DNA of 64,000 bases from Aspidapion aeneum (GCA_963576565.1 OY755046.1:48664786-48728785), one strand, 5' to 3'; positions 51,118 to 62,687 are shown, numbered from the stretch's first letter. Numbers and translations: made by a program. Notes: generated from the letters alone by a model not told the origin.

Positions 51118-52949
51118 GTAACTACTTGTATTTTTTTTATAATTTGTTAAGGGTGGTTTATACATGCCATTAAACAATGGTATCTACAATAAATATGCAC
51201 AATTAGTTATAAAAAAACTACAATTTTAATCCACAATTCGATAAATTTTCACCCAATTAACTAGTTTTTAGAACAAAATAATAGACATAACCCTAAACAT
51301 TTGACAATTGTAAAATAATGTAGTGACAACAGAGTATGTTCCAAAACCACCAGAACTGACGCATGCGCGGTATTCGAAATCCTGTCTACCCGAAAAGGGA
51401 ACATTAAGAATTAAATAGGGGTCCTGGCTTCAAGCATCGCGTGTGACAATGAATGGGCATGCCCCATATTTATGCTCAAACGTATTTGGGTAACAGTAAC
51501 AATATTATTTTCCACAGCTGTCACTGGCCGCCACCGTGAAGTCGTCATTGTGTCTAGGCCTTAAGTGCGGAAAATGTTTAAATTCGCACCCTGTATATAT
51601 GCGGAAATTTTTATTTTCTGATTATGTATTCAACCCCACATAATATTAAATGGGCCTACTGCCCTTGACCTTGAAAGTCTGTGATTTTCAGTCAGCAATT
51701 AAAGTACCTATACTGGTGCATTATGCAGTTTTTCAATAGCTGCATACACGAATCTAGACCGAAATACATACTCTGAAACAAAAGGTTTTCATACGCGGCG
51801 ACAAACAAAAAATAGTTTAAAGGGCATATATTCAAAGTGCTCATGTCAGTTTTCGTAAAGCTAGGATTTCCCCAACGATCACTTACGATTAATTCGCGGC
51901 AAATTATTCGTCTACCACTGGATGGAAAGAGTGCACATCTGACGTAAAAAAATATACAAATTTGATAATTCTATAATAATTTTATCATAAAGTATCAATA
52001 AACCCAAAAAGGAATTCACCAAAGACATGAATACTAACTAGAAATTAATACCCGGTATGTATGTGTTTGTATTCGCGTTCAAACGACCATGTGGTGCATG
52101 TATGTATTTGTATTCGCGTTCAAACGACCATGTGGTGGATGTGTAAGCCGGCTACTGCCGCGGTTAACTAGATCCAAATTCTGTGCACCGTAGATGTTAT
52201 GTCGCATTTTAATTACGAAATATAGAAAGAGAGGACGACATGTCCCTATATAAATTTGCAGTACACAGAATATGGGCATTACTTCGATTAGTGCTCTTGT
52301 GAATCAATTGAGGCGATCGATGCCGTGAGCTGTTAAAGGTGTGTGTGTGTGCACCTAAAATTAGTGCACTGAGACAACTTGTCGCTATCTTGTTTTGATT
52401 TCGACGATTTCGTAGTTATGAGAATTTCTAATCGTGCTTTATCCTAAAGAGAACTTTCCTTAGAAGCACAATAGGTGAATATAGATTAACTGCCCTCGCA
52501 ATGGTATCTATTGAGAAAAAAATTATTCAAGAAATTACAAAGTTCAATGAGTTCGTTCTCCACTCCCAAAGTTTTATACCACTGTGTCCAAGCAGTGGTA
52601 GACGAATGATTCGCTACGGCTTAGTCGTAAGCAACCGTGGAGGGAATCATGGCTTAACTGTAGATTCTAGTCTCGGTTTTAATGTTACGCTTTCCGGACT
52701 TATACTCCTAATTAATAACATAAGATTATGAAAAGACTTGTCTATAGGATTTCTCTTACGTCATCGTTTAGACAATAATAGTGCAAAACAGTTGATTTAG
52801 TTTTGGAGGTAAGTTGTACCCTATTCTCTACTCCATGTGCAAAAAACCAGCTATATGACTAGCCTACATTTATTATAGAAACTTTACTCTTTCCATACTA
52901 AATGGTTACATTTACGTTGGAATGTGTTGCGCGAAACAGGGAAAGATCA
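51118..52949. other. no further exon recognised; short tandem duplication at 52053-52140
   Basis: TGTATTCGCGTTCAAACGAC followed by CATGTGGTG is present twice in tandem (about 43-bp unit, near 52064 and 52107). The open frame at 52501-52731 has no domain. An acceptor-like TTATTTTCCACAG lies near 51519, but the frame joined to the THAP-like donor closes after seven codons. Confidence 0.4.
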
Positions 52950-55110
52950 ACATAACTTTCCGCACAATAGTTCCGCTGTTATCGGGCGTGGACTCAACAA
53001 GACAGAGGACACAAAAAGAGAGGATCTAGTGATCTGAATGTTCCACAACTACCACAAAGCGCCAAGATCGTTTACTCACCCTTTTGACTTTCACTAAGTT
53101 CACTCTTACCTCCAAGAACCTCTTGCCTTTGTCGAATTAAACATCTACGAGACTTGCAGCATCCTCCAGACCTTACTTATCCTTTCCTTTTCAATTTGGG
53201 TAACAAGAGGCAACATGATAGCTTCGCCTTTACTCAGGAATTATTGGAACAGGTGTTGTGGGTTTCGTGCGGGCCGATCTTGTAGTGAAAATGCTTTCTG
53301 TCTTAAACAAATAATTAAGAAAATGAGTGCCAGAAATATAGAGAATCATGTACCTTTATGGACCTACAAAAAACAGATGATATCATTCCGGTAGAAAAAT
53401 TATGGACAGTGTTAAAGCAAACTAATATCAAACATAAGAGCGATAAAAGAACTATACAAAGGGTCAAAACCTAAAATTAACATTGGAAATCGACTTTCAA
53501 AAGAATTCCTCTCTTTAAAATATATATCGCAGTAGCTCTAAAAAACTGGAAACGTAAAGAACATGGCATGGAAATACAACTTAACGACCGATTTGCCATA
53601 TACACACTACAGTTTGCTGAGGACCAAGTAATTGTAGCTAATGATAAAGAAGACATGAATTATATGACAAGAAAGTTAACGGAAGAATACCAAAAGTGGG
53701 GATTAACAGTGAACGTGGTCAAGACACAGTACTTATGTATTGGAAACGAATCAAGTGAATTAGAACTAGAAAATGGACAAACAATATCTCCATGCAATGT
53801 ATACTTGGGTGTCGCATTTGATAAGACAGGAACAGACTGTAAAGAACTGGAAAGAAGAATAGTAAAAGCAAAAAAGGTTATTGATTGTCTTAACAGTATT
53901 TTATGGAGCAGAGAGATAAACAAGAATGTAAAATTTAACATATATGAAACAATGGTAAACACGCTTTTGTATGGAATAGAGACTTGTCGCGTAACAGAAA
54001 AATACAAAGCCAAAATGGAAAGTGTCGAAATGGATGCAATAAGAAGATAAATGAGAATATTTGGAACAGATCATATAGAAATCATAAAACAAAGAATGGG
54101 AATCGAGGGATGAACGACGAAAGATTATCAAAGCAGGTCCTAGAATGGCAACCAATAGGGCGCAGAAAAAGAGGGCGTGCTAAACTGGAATCGCAACAGT
54201 CAATCCAAAGATCAATTAGTCAAAAAAACCTGACAACGTAGAAAAACGTTCTAAGCCGACATAGTAGTAGTGAACAGTATAATATGATCCGCAAGGTCAC
54301 CTGGTCTGTCTTCAATTGAACATGTCCTGGATTTGCAGCACTCCACACTTTGGCATTACTTTCTAATGAAGTTGAGGTAATAAGATGCAATATAAAAGCC
54401 CACTGCTATGTACGGGAATTAATTGAGCCATGTTGCGAAAAAAAAAGCTTTCACAACTTGATATCAGATCAACCGGCTACTCCAACCTCCAAGATTACCT
54501 AGCATGAAGGTAACGAGAGGCAACATGCGCCCGGGTGGTATAGCCAGAGATTTTGTAGCCATAAAGCGAGAGGATAAATGAATAGCCTTTATGAATTGAC
54601 ATTAGATCACCAGTTCGCACTGACTTCCAAGATTATCTGGTCTGTCTCCCATTTAACATGTGTGGGATCTGCATCATACTTAACAGACTATGACGGTCCG
54701 TTCTGATAAAGCTTGTCTTCAATTGAACACGTATGATGTTCCCAACATCTCACAGGCTTTTCTCATGAAGCTGAGGTAACAACACGACAGCCTGGCGGTA
54801 TACTCAAGAATTAGTAGAGCCATGTTGCGAGGTAATAAATACTTAGCCTAGACGGATTCAAACCAGATCAACACTACAACACTACAGTCTGCTCTGACCT
54901 CCAAGGTCACCAGGTATATCTGCAATTGAACATGAAATTTGAAGCTCACTTTACAGATTTTGGCTACCCTTTCGCATAAAGTTAAGATAGGCTGGACTGA
55001 GGACACCTCATTAGAACCGAGCATGAAGCCGTAGCGATAAACCAATTTAAAGTTGCACTTCTCTTCAGTAATTATTTGCTATCTAAACCCGCGTACTCAT
55101 TGGCGAGCAG
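52950..55110. repeat. degenerate repeat field with CCTCCAAGGTCACCTGGT-like units
   Basis: Related phrases recur at irregular 150-300-bp spacing: AAGGTCACCTGGTCTGTCTT with CAATTGAACATG near 54290; AAGATTATCTGGTCTGTCTC near 54630; CTTCAATTGAACACGTATG near 54717; AAGGTCACCAGGTATATCTG with CAATTGAACATG near 54902. GAGCCATGTTGCGA occurs near 54424 and 54810. A LINE (53230-54262) interrupts the field. Confidence 0.5.
53230..54262 (+). pseudogene. RTE-like LINE RT relic, plus strand, FAED at the catalytic box
   Basis: It begins with GFRAGRSCSENAFCLKQII, then a first-Asp region FMDLQKTDDIIPVEKLW spread over frames, ELYKGSKPKINIGNRLSK, and from 53568 an open frame of 160 codons: TLQFAEDQVIVANDKEDMNY, TEEYQKWGLTVNVVKTQYLC and NVKFNIYETMV. 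It ends in a stop at 54048-54050, with tail blocks to MNDERLSKQVLEWQP and the basic GRRKRGRAK. The catalytic FADD box of relatives reads FAED here, a change at an active-site aspartate. Stops and frameshifts precede and follow. The 3' end AGCCGACATAGTAGTAGT carries the (TAG)n tail of the family. Confidence 0.85.
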
Positions 55111-55119
55111 CGATTGCAA

Positions 55120-55290
55120 CCGTTCTATCTATCTATTTAGCCTTCTACGATCCATCTTTGGATATAGGCCTCCCATAATATCTTCCACTCTTCTCTGTCT
55201 GTCGCCGTGTTTATTCATCTAGTTCCCGCATGTTTCTTCAAATCGTCCGCTTATCTCATTTGGAGTCTTCCCCTACTTCCTTTATTAAAA
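55120..55290 (-). pseudogene. RTE-like LINE 3' fragment (second family), minus strand
   Basis: TCTATCTATCTATTTAGCCT, GGATATAGGCCTCCCA, TCTTCTCTGTCTGTCGCCGT and TGTTTCTTCAAATCGTCCGC match, block for block, the better preserved copy at 61210-61390, which encodes a DREEYKVLEEAYVQRLDR-type C-terminus. Only the last portion is present, ending in the (TAGA)n-type tail. Confidence 0.65.
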
Positions 55291-55689
55291 AAAAAACTGC
55301 AATTGTTACAGCACTCAAATCCCTCTATCGACACCAGATTCCCGAGCATACTTCGAGTGGCTCGCAGTGAGCCGACAGATAGAACATGGGTGCAGTTACC
55401 GTTGCAGCTCGCTAATGAGTACAGATTTAAAAGGTTCAATCATTGATATTATGTAGATATCAAAAGTAATTAAAATCTGATAAACATACATAATAATAAT
55501 ATGGATTTTTATCTTTTTCATCTTTATTATCCTTATTTAAAATGACTAGAAAATTTGTTTTAAGTTAATGAGCTATCTTAGCACCTCATTTTAAAAATAA
55601 TAACAAAGCTGCCTTTCAGATGACGAGACGTGAACAGATGTTAAACCGTAATTTTTGGAAAATTACCAACAATGTTTTGTACAGGGTAT

Positions 55690-57250
55690 CCAATCCAGGG
55701 GGAGTTGTATGCGAGAATAAACAAAACAAAATGTTCCATGGCTAACCGGATATAGAAAGATTTGGTTTCTCTTGAATTTTTCCGGGGGCAGCTCATAAGC
55801 TGTAAACCCACAGGTATCACAAATCTATTGGATACCTATTAAGTGTTGACAGTTAACTGATTCGTCTTTAAGGGACTCATCAGAACACTGCATGTTCAAT
55901 GTGATATACCCTTGTAAAGCCAGAGGGACGGCTTATAAAACTTATCTTACGATATAGGTAAGAGAGGGAAAAGAAATATTGGCTGCGAAACCGTATCTTT
56001 GTAACAAGTGGCGACATCTACCAAATAAAAGAAATTAGCAGTTCCTTAAGGACGAAACAGTTAACTGTCAAGACTTAATAGGTGTCCATTAGATCTTGGA
56101 CTCCCGTGAGTGTGCAGCTATTGAGCTGCCCACGGAAAAATACAAGAGAAACAGAACAATTCTATGCCCGCTTAGCCACGAAAATTTGTTGTCTTCTTTA
56201 TCCACGGGTACTAAACTTTACATTTGTAGTATTTTTTAGCTCACACTCCGCTGACTCGACATAAAACGTCGCGAAGGTGGCAAAAATGTAATATGCATTG
56301 ACCCGACCTGAGAAACAAATTATGTGATGGTCATTAGTACTGTTTTTCATTTCACTTCCTGCCTTTTGTTTTTACTCTGGCAGTTTCTTTTGTATTTGTA
56401 GATGTCGCCAGTTGTGTGAAAGCATACTGTATCGCAGGAATTATTTTTCATTTTTCTTATTTATATACCGTCTTTATAGCTTTACAAAAGCATCACATTG
56501 ACCTCGCATTGTTCTGAAGAGTCCCTTAAGGACAAAACAGTTAACTGTCAACACTTAATAGGTGTAAATTAGATCTTGGACCCCCGTGGGTATACAGCTT
56601 TTGAGCAGCCCACGGAAAAATACAAGAGAAACAAAACTTTTTCATACCCGCTTAATCACGAAATCATTTTTGTTTTCTTTATTTACGGGTACTAAAATTT
56701 GCGTTTGTAGTATTTTTGGCTATAACTCCGCTGACCGACATATAACGTCACGGAGGCGGTAAAAATGAAATAAGCATTGCCCTGACCTTAGGAACAAATT
56801 ATGTTACGTTCACCGGTACTGTTTTTCGTTTCACCTGCCTGCCTTTTGATTCATTTCTGCTAGTTTTTTTTTTAATTTGTTAGATGTCACCTAATGGCTA
56901 CTAAATCCGCTGACCGACATATAACGTTACGAAGGCGGCAAAAATGCAATAAGCATTGCTCTGACCTTAGGAACAAATTGTGCCACGGACACGGGTACTG
57001 TTTTTCATTTCATCAGCCTGCTTTTGTTTCATTTCTGCTAGTTTGTTTTGAAAATGAAAGCATACGGTTTCAAAGGCATTATTTCTTTTATATCTCTTAG
57101 CAATATCGTAAGATGAGATTTATAAGCCTACTACGCTTTACAAGGGTGTCACATTGAAACAGTTAACTGTTAACACCCCGGGAAAAAATACAAGGGAAAA
57201 GAACCTTTTTATACACGCTTAGCCACAAAAAAATAAATTTTGTTTTTTTT
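55690..57250. repeat. foldback-like array: one inverted and three direct copies
   Basis: The block AACAGTTAACTGTCAA with ACTTAATAGGTGT, CCCACGGAAAAATACAAGAG and CCGCTTAGCCACGAAA lies directly at about 56039 and 56519 and partially at 57150. It lies inverted at 55690-55880 (CTATTAAGTGTTGACAGTTA, TCTCTTGAATTTTTCCGG). A second block (CCGCTGACCGACATATAACG, GGAACAAATTATG, TACTGTTTTTCATTTCA) occurs near 56245, 56735 and 56905. CTTATCTTACGATATAGGTA near 55947 is the inverse of AATATCGTAAGATGAGA near 57101. No transposase. Confidence 0.75.
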
Positions 57251-57933
57251 TATTAATTAATTAAAATTTTCGTTTTTTTAATAATCTTGTCCACCCAGTA
57301 AAAAAGTCTCGCAGGATAATAACTTTGGGGAACCCGTATCTCGGTAGCCAGCGGATGGCAGGTCATAAAAAATAAGAAGCTATATTTTGGCTGGCGGACT
57401 GTAAAATTAACGCGGTAATTAGCTACTGGTTTTTTTTATGACAGCTCGAAGTTCCTCGACTTTATTTTGTTTTGGGTAACTTCTTCGATAGTACTGCAGA
57501 ACGCAGCTAGAAAGTGTTATAACCTTAGCCTAAAAGTTTGGTGGTATATCGGGATGGTGTCTGAGAATATTTCACTGAAATTTCGCGGAGATCTGTAGTG
57601 CCATTTTGAAAATATCATAAAAAAACATCTGACCTCCCATAAGACCCAATGTAAAAGTCAGGCCCACGAGAACAGCTGATTTCGTGGCCTGTATTTTTTT
57701 GTTGGCCTTGACTTGCCTTATTCGTATGAAGCAGTCAAGTAAAATGTAGATGTCGCGTCGGTTCAAAATACCTGTTAAATGTAAATGCGAAAATTTATGG
57801 CGGGAGAGTTCTTAAACTAATCTGAAATAAATCTGATTGTTGCCATCGATGCCATCAGTTGATGGAACATAATATGGTTATGACAGCCATCAGCGATGAG
57901 GCCAACAAAAATTTGATAAACCCGATGAGTTTA
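57251..57933. other. intron-like sequence, no gene seen
   Basis: No coding or bounded repeat recognised. Confidence 0.4.
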
Positions 57934-57951
57934 ACCTAAACTCCATATCAT

Positions 57952-58342
57952 TTTTTTTTCTTTTTCTCATTTGATAACCGTGACTCTTTCACCGACACTA
58001 AGGCAGCCATTTCGGAACGCCTGATTGCACGGGTCATCGGCCACCTTTGGAACCCCAGACCGGGTATTTTTTTTATCCGGTCCTTTTGCCCTTAGAATGG
58101 CCTACCGACTGAAGGAGTGTGTAACAAAGTCCGCCTTCACGAGATATCCGACCTCATCCGGCCTGGTTACCGGCGTGAATGAAGGGGTAGGACAATATTA
58201 CATTTTACATTCCCCAGGAATCCTATAAATGTCTGCCGCACCCGACCTCGGCAACCGACGGGGATCGAACCCGCCACTGTAGCAAGCGAGATTCCTTAAC
58301 TCACTTGTGTTCAATGCGCGAACGCACTGAGCCACCACGGCT
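57952..58342 (-). mobile_element. tRNA-derived SINE (minus strand) with 18-bp target duplication
   Basis: Perfect flanking repeats ACCTAAACTCCATATCAT (57934-57951 and 58343-58360). On the minus strand it starts with GTAGCCGTGGTGGCTCAGTG (A box), then B box GGTTCGATCCC, a roughly 270-bp body, and ends with the A-rich tail seen as TTTTTTTTTCTTTTTCTC at 57951-57968. A different head family from the SINE at 18532. It inserted into a small MITE (58345-58480). Confidence 0.9.
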
Positions 58343-58344
58343 AC

Positions 58345-58577
58345 CTAAACTCCATATCATAATTTTTGAGATATCATAATTTTTGACAGTTATCAGCTGT
58401 TTACCATAACAAATAGCATGGGGCCAACGAAAAAAAGTTGTAAAAAGTTGTCTCAAAAATAATGATATGAACTGTAATTTGTAATGGTTGTGTTGCGTTA
58501 GAGACTAAACGGCTGAACCGATTTTGACAAAAAAAGTGTCGTTGAATTGCTATTGATCCTAAATTTTAGGCGATTTT
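58345..58577. repeat. small inverted-repeat MITE and retroelement-tail phrase
   Basis: CATATCATAATTTTTGAGA near 58352 faces TCTCAAAAATAATGATATGA near 58452; the arm resembles that of the MITE at 46547. ACTAAACGGCTGAACCGATT near 58505 is the inverse of the phrase at 30641 and 49833. Confidence 0.5.
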
Positions 58578-59510
58578 AATGAACTGAACTAACCAAAGGC
58601 TTTCAAGAAAATAAAGGTCTTAAACAAGGTTGCTGTATCTCGCCTACGCTCTTCAAGATATACTTGGAACAAGTCCTTAAAGTATGGAAGGGAAAATGCC
58701 AAAACATGGGAAACCATACTTTAGGTTTCGCCGATGATCAGATAGTAGTGGCTCAGGATTATGACGACCTCGAATATATGACACGAAAACTAATAGAAGA
58801 GTACAATAAGTGGGGACTAGAGGTTAATCTCAATAAGACAGAGTATATGTGTATCGGTGGAATGAAACAGGATCTAATCTTAAATACCGGGCAGCGAATT
58901 CAGTCCTGTGATGAGTATAAATACTTAGGTCTAAAAATTACAGCTGACGGAACACTAAAAGCTATAAAAGATCGAAACGTACAAGGAAGAAAAGCAATAA
59001 CTTTATTAAATGGAATAATTTGGGACCAAAGTATATCAAAACATAACAAAAAGCTTATATATAACCATTGTAAAAAGTATTGTTACATACGGCTCAGAAG
59101 TATGGCCAATCAAGAATAGAACAGAAAAAATGCTTTCCGCTACGGAGATGGACTATTGGAGAAGAGCAGCAGGGAAATCAAAAAGAGAAAGAGTTACAAA
59201 TCAAAGAATAAGAGAAATTATGACAGTGGGTAAACGTGCTTTAGTGGATGATATAAGAACAAAACAATTGGTGTGGTACGGACATGTACAAAGAATGAAT
59301 GATGAAAGACTACCTAAACAAATACTACAATGGAAACCAACTGGCCGAAGAAAACGAGGACGGCCAAGGAGCAGCTGGAGAGAAGGAATAGACAGTGAAA
59401 TAAGAATAAGAGGCCTAGATGATGAATTATGGGCAAACAGAAACGAGTGGAGATTGGGTATCGGAAGACGTTGAACGTTGTGAAACCGATAAATATATAT
59501 ATATGTATAA
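58578..59510 (+). pseudogene. RTE-like LINE RT fragment, second subfamily, one frameshift
   Basis: The plus strand encodes LTKGFQENKGLKQGCCISPT and LFKIYLEQVLKVWKGKCQNM, then LGFADDQIVVAQDYDDLEYM with intact FADD, EEYNKWGLEVNLNKTEYMC and CDEYKYLGLKITADGTLKAI. A frameshift near 59062 ends this frame (stop 59117-59119). The alternate frame continues IVTYGSEVWPIKNRTEKM, ATEMDYWRRAAGKSKRERV, LVWYGHVQRMNDERLPKQI, basic GRRKRGRP and a stop at 59472-59474. The 3' end has an (AT)n stretch. The first RT Asp region is missing: 5' truncated. It is clearly related to, but distinct from, the copies at 5812, 53230 and 62688. Confidence 0.9.
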
Positions 59511-59846
59511 TAATCAAATGCCTTTGATCACGCATTGCAAATGACCTGTAATTATTTTGTAGTCCTCCTTGCTCCCACCCATCTCCCCTCCTGTCATTCC
59601 CCCCCACCCTCTTCAAAAACCATATTCGCATAATTTTATTTCAAAAATTATTTCTGCACACGCTTTAAAAATCAACCCTTTGGGCGTAGTTCAATGTTTG
59701 ACACAAATACATGATTTATATAATAATAATAAGGTACATAATTATGATGATTTAGTTAAATGAGTTGTGTATGTGTTACATAAAGCACATATTTCCGTGA
59801 TCCAATAGATCTTCATTAATTAATTCCTATTTGGTTTTTCTTACAG
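59511..59846. other. intron-like sequence, no gene seen
   Basis: C-rich near 59570-59615 and otherwise AT-rich. Ends with a strong acceptor, TTTGGTTTTTCTTACAG (59830-59846). Confidence 0.4.
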
Positions 59847-59877
59847 GTCTACGGAATATTTTATGGATAACTCATAA
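59847..59877 (+). CDS. candidate terminal coding exon of the 42.9-kb gene
   Basis: After the acceptor TTTGGTTTTTCTTACAG, phase 2 reading gives STEYFMDNS and a stop at 59875-59877. The phase fits both the microexon (48985-49011) and the first exon directly. The full model would be a secreted protein of about 170 residues with the microexon, or about 161 without. The intron would be 10.8 kb. Evidence is only the splice site and phase, so this is tentative; the true last exon may lie elsewhere or outside the window. No canonical AATAAA was confirmed nearby. Confidence 0.28.
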
Positions 59878-60317
59878 ATTTCTCGTAAAAGTTAAATTCA
59901 TACAACCATCGAAGATATAATTCCATGATACAACGATAAACACGTGCAGGGTTTTTCATTTTATGCATTTTATTCATCAAACTAAGCAGTGCAGGAGCTA
60001 AATGAATAGTGCTTTCTATAAGGCTGAAAAAGAATTAAACCTAAAAGTACATTATAGGTATATCTATCAATTTTGTACTTAACTGCGACTTGTAAGAAGA
60101 TTTAATGTTTTTTATTTATAATAATAATATTAAAAATATTAAGATGTTAACCAATTTTGATGCAGTTTTTCTGTTGATGGCCTATCTTTCGGGATGTTTG
60201 GTTGAAATAAGTTAACTAGTTTCAGAGATGGTTTACCGATGTCAAAGAAAATACAACACATGTTATAATTGCGTTATTATTGAATATCGTATGAAAGATC
60301 GCACGCTTTTGGTGAAA
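59878..60317. other. AT-rich, no gene seen
   Basis: Possibly 3' UTR if the exon at 59847 is real. Nothing else recognised. Confidence 0.35.
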
Positions 60318-60325
60318 GTCCCAAT

Positions 60326-60818
60326 TAGTGTTGTAAAATTTCCAGAAATATATTTTCGGAAATATTTCCTGAAACATTGGAAATATATGGAAATATTGAA
60401 AATATATAAAATATTAAAAAATAAGAAAAAAGGGAATCTTTATTTATAAAAATCATAACAAAACACCGAAAATGAGAAGGAGTTTTTCTTTAAACAAATA
60501 AACAGAAATAAGGTCAAATTTGTATAACAAAAATCTCATTCTTTACACACTACACTATTCGAGGAAGAGGCATATCTTCATCGCTGTCATCAGCATCACA
60601 CTCAATAACATCGTCTCGCCAGTCTACTTCCTCAAAATCTTTAATAGTATTGGAAATAAAAATTGTTCTATAAGAAGTTTAATGCTTATATTTTACAAAA
60701 TATGAAAGATAATCTTTTTTTAAATATTTCCAATATTCCCGAGACGTGTTCGGAAATTTCCAATATTTCCATTTCCATGGAAATATTTCCAACGGTAATA
60801 TTTCCATTTACATCACTA
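60326..60818 (-). mobile_element. hAT element relic with perfect 8-bp target duplication
   Basis: GTCCCAAT flanks both sides (60318-60325, 60819-60826). Ends are TAGTGTTGTAAAATTTCC and GGAAATATTTCC...TTTACATCACTA, approximately inverted. GGAAATATTTCC-type motifs are repeated inside both ends in both orientations. The minus strand keeps a short acidic tail, TIKDFEEVDWRDDVIECD with DSDEDMPLPRIV and a stop (about 60640-60550), which looks like the end of a transposase gene. 493 bp, non-autonomous. Confidence 0.88.
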
Positions 60819-60826
60819 GTCCCAAT

Positions 60827-61209
60827 CGATCTTAAAGAATTAACCTATAGACTTCTAAAAAAATGTTTTAGAAGTTTGTGATTAAGCCCTATATAAATAT
60901 TAATAAATGATTACACCGAACCAAAGAAAATATATCAACACCGAACCTCGTCTTGTGTTTGATCTACCGTACTAAAACCTACGTACTTTGACTTTTTGAT
61001 TTTTTTTCCATCGAAAAAAGAATTTTTAATGACTTTCTTCGGGATGCAAGTGTGCATGGGGCCTTAACGAGTCTTAAATTGACGTTACAATGTTTTGCGC
61101 TTATTTTCGGGACTGTCGCGGTTTTGTTTTTTCTCTTTATTTTTCCTTTATTTTGCTTCCCTCGCTATACGACAATTTACTAATAAACTACAAGTACTCT
61201 TTTTTTTCA
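60827..61209. other. no gene seen
   Basis: AT-rich, without recognised features. Confidence 0.4.
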
Positions 61210-62035
61210 AATAAACTGTGTCTATCTATCTATCTAGTCTTTGGACATAGGCCTCCTCCAATACCTTATATTCTTCTCTGTCTGTCGCCGTGTTCATCCA
61301 TCTAGCTCCAGTATGTCTCTTTAAGTCGTCCGCCTATTTCCTTTGGGGTCTTCGCCTATCTCTTTTATTTTCGCAAGGTCTCCAGTTTACAATACACTTG
61401 TTCCATCGATTATCTTTCTGTCTGATATTATGACCGGCAAATCTCTGACATCCCTTACTTTTGTTTTATTTCTTATCCATTCGTTCCTTTTTCTATCTGT
61501 TGGCTTTACATGTAACATTTGTTTTTTGTTACCTTATCCATGTTTGATTTTATAAGTGTCCAGGTCTGGGATTCATAGGTAAGTACAGGAACGACACATT
61601 GTTTTCAGGTACTAAAGATATTTTTTATGTTTTAATATGTACTTAGCTTAATTTACCGAATGCTGCACAGGCCAATCTTACTCGTCTCTTGATTTCAGCG
61701 GTTTGGTTTTCTTTTTTTTAGTTTAATAATCTGTCTTGTTCTATGTTCTCTTGTTTTATTCTGATCGTGATATCTTCATCTGTGTTTGTTATGACTTTAA
61801 TTTTAGTACAGTTCATACTCAAGCCTATATTTTTAGCTGCTGTATCCAATTCTTCCAGCATTTTTATCAGTTGTTCTTTCTTATCTGTTATTAAGGCAAT
61901 ATCATCAGCATATCTTAGGTGGTTCAGTTATTGTCCGTTTCTTTAATGCCTATTTCTTCCCAATCTAAGTTTTTAAAAACATCTTCTAGGGCCTGGTTAA
62001 ATAGTTTTAGTAATACACTGTGTATTACTTTAAAA
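61210..62035 (-). pseudogene. RTE-like LINE relic (second family), RT palm and C-terminus
   Basis: On the minus strand, from about 62000: KLFNQALEDVFKNLDWEEIG, then LRYADDIALITDKKEQLIKM (catalytic YADD intact), LEELDTAAKNIGLSMNC and IKVITNTDEDITI. RRVRLACAAFGKL follows near 61690-61640. At the 3' end (61390-61220) come RPQRK, then ADDLKRHTGARWMNTATDRE and EYKVLEEAYVQRLDR, then a (TAGA)n tail (CTATCTATCTATCTA on the plus strand). Stops and frameshifts are frequent, and the regions between blocks are degraded. The tail type and motifs separate it from the WYGHVQRM family. A scrap of the same family lies at 55120. Confidence 0.85.
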
Positions 62036-62249
62036 TATAGTCAGTAAGAGTAATTAGCAACTTTGATGTATCTTAATTTACTAGAAAAGTTGGCAGTCAC
62101 TCTAAGATCAGTGCAAATAAATTTTAGAAACGAAAAAATTAATAACAGCTTAAAAATTGTCGGTAACGTAAGGAAACATAGTCAGGAAGATAATTATATC
62201 TGGTGTAAGCGCGGACCTAGGTCCAAATCTACGGAGGGGGAGGGGCGAG

Positions 62250-62660
62250 GGATGATGAGCTGCCCACAGCAGGTGTACAAATTTTTCTATAGGATCCTAC
62301 AGGACTACACAGAACTTCCACAGGACTCCACAGGACTATACAGGACTATACAGGACTTCCACAGGACTATACAGGGCTGCCACAGGACTATACAGGACCC
62401 TGAGGGTACTGGCGCCTAAGGGGTACCCGACGCATGATTAAGTACTAAGGCCGGCTAAAAAAAACGAGAGTTTAGACGTGATGACATTTTTTTTTTGGCC
62501 GCGAATTTTTTTATGGGCGCCTTTTTAGTCACAGGACTATACAGGACCACAAGCAGGACTATACAGGACTATACAGGACTTGTGCAGGACTATACAGGAC
62601 ACTACAGGACCAAAAATTTATTAAAGTCCTGTAGGACGGTGTACAAATTTGGTTCAGCTG
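62250..62660 (+). repeat. ACAGGACTAT minisatellite in two blocks
   Basis: 10-bp units ACAGGACTAT with variants (ACAGGACTTCC, ACAGGACTCC) fill 62298-62403 and 62531-62640. Blocks are separated by about 125 bp of unrelated sequence (GGGTACCCGACGCATGATTA). GGTGTACAAATTT lies beside the array at both ends (62272 and 62639). Frames through the array (YRTIQD repeats) are a product of the period. Confidence 0.85.
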
Positions 62661-62687
62661 ATCACCGCTCCGGGTATAATTATATTA

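Noticed and set aside
51519..51545. Second exon of the THAP-like gene after TTATTTTCCACAG
   Set aside because: Joined in phase to the donor at 51118 it closes after seven codons and shows none of the next THAP motifs.
62063..62419. 118-codon frame with YRTIQD repeats
   Set aside because: Generated by the ACAGGACTAT minisatellite; no start context or conserved domain.
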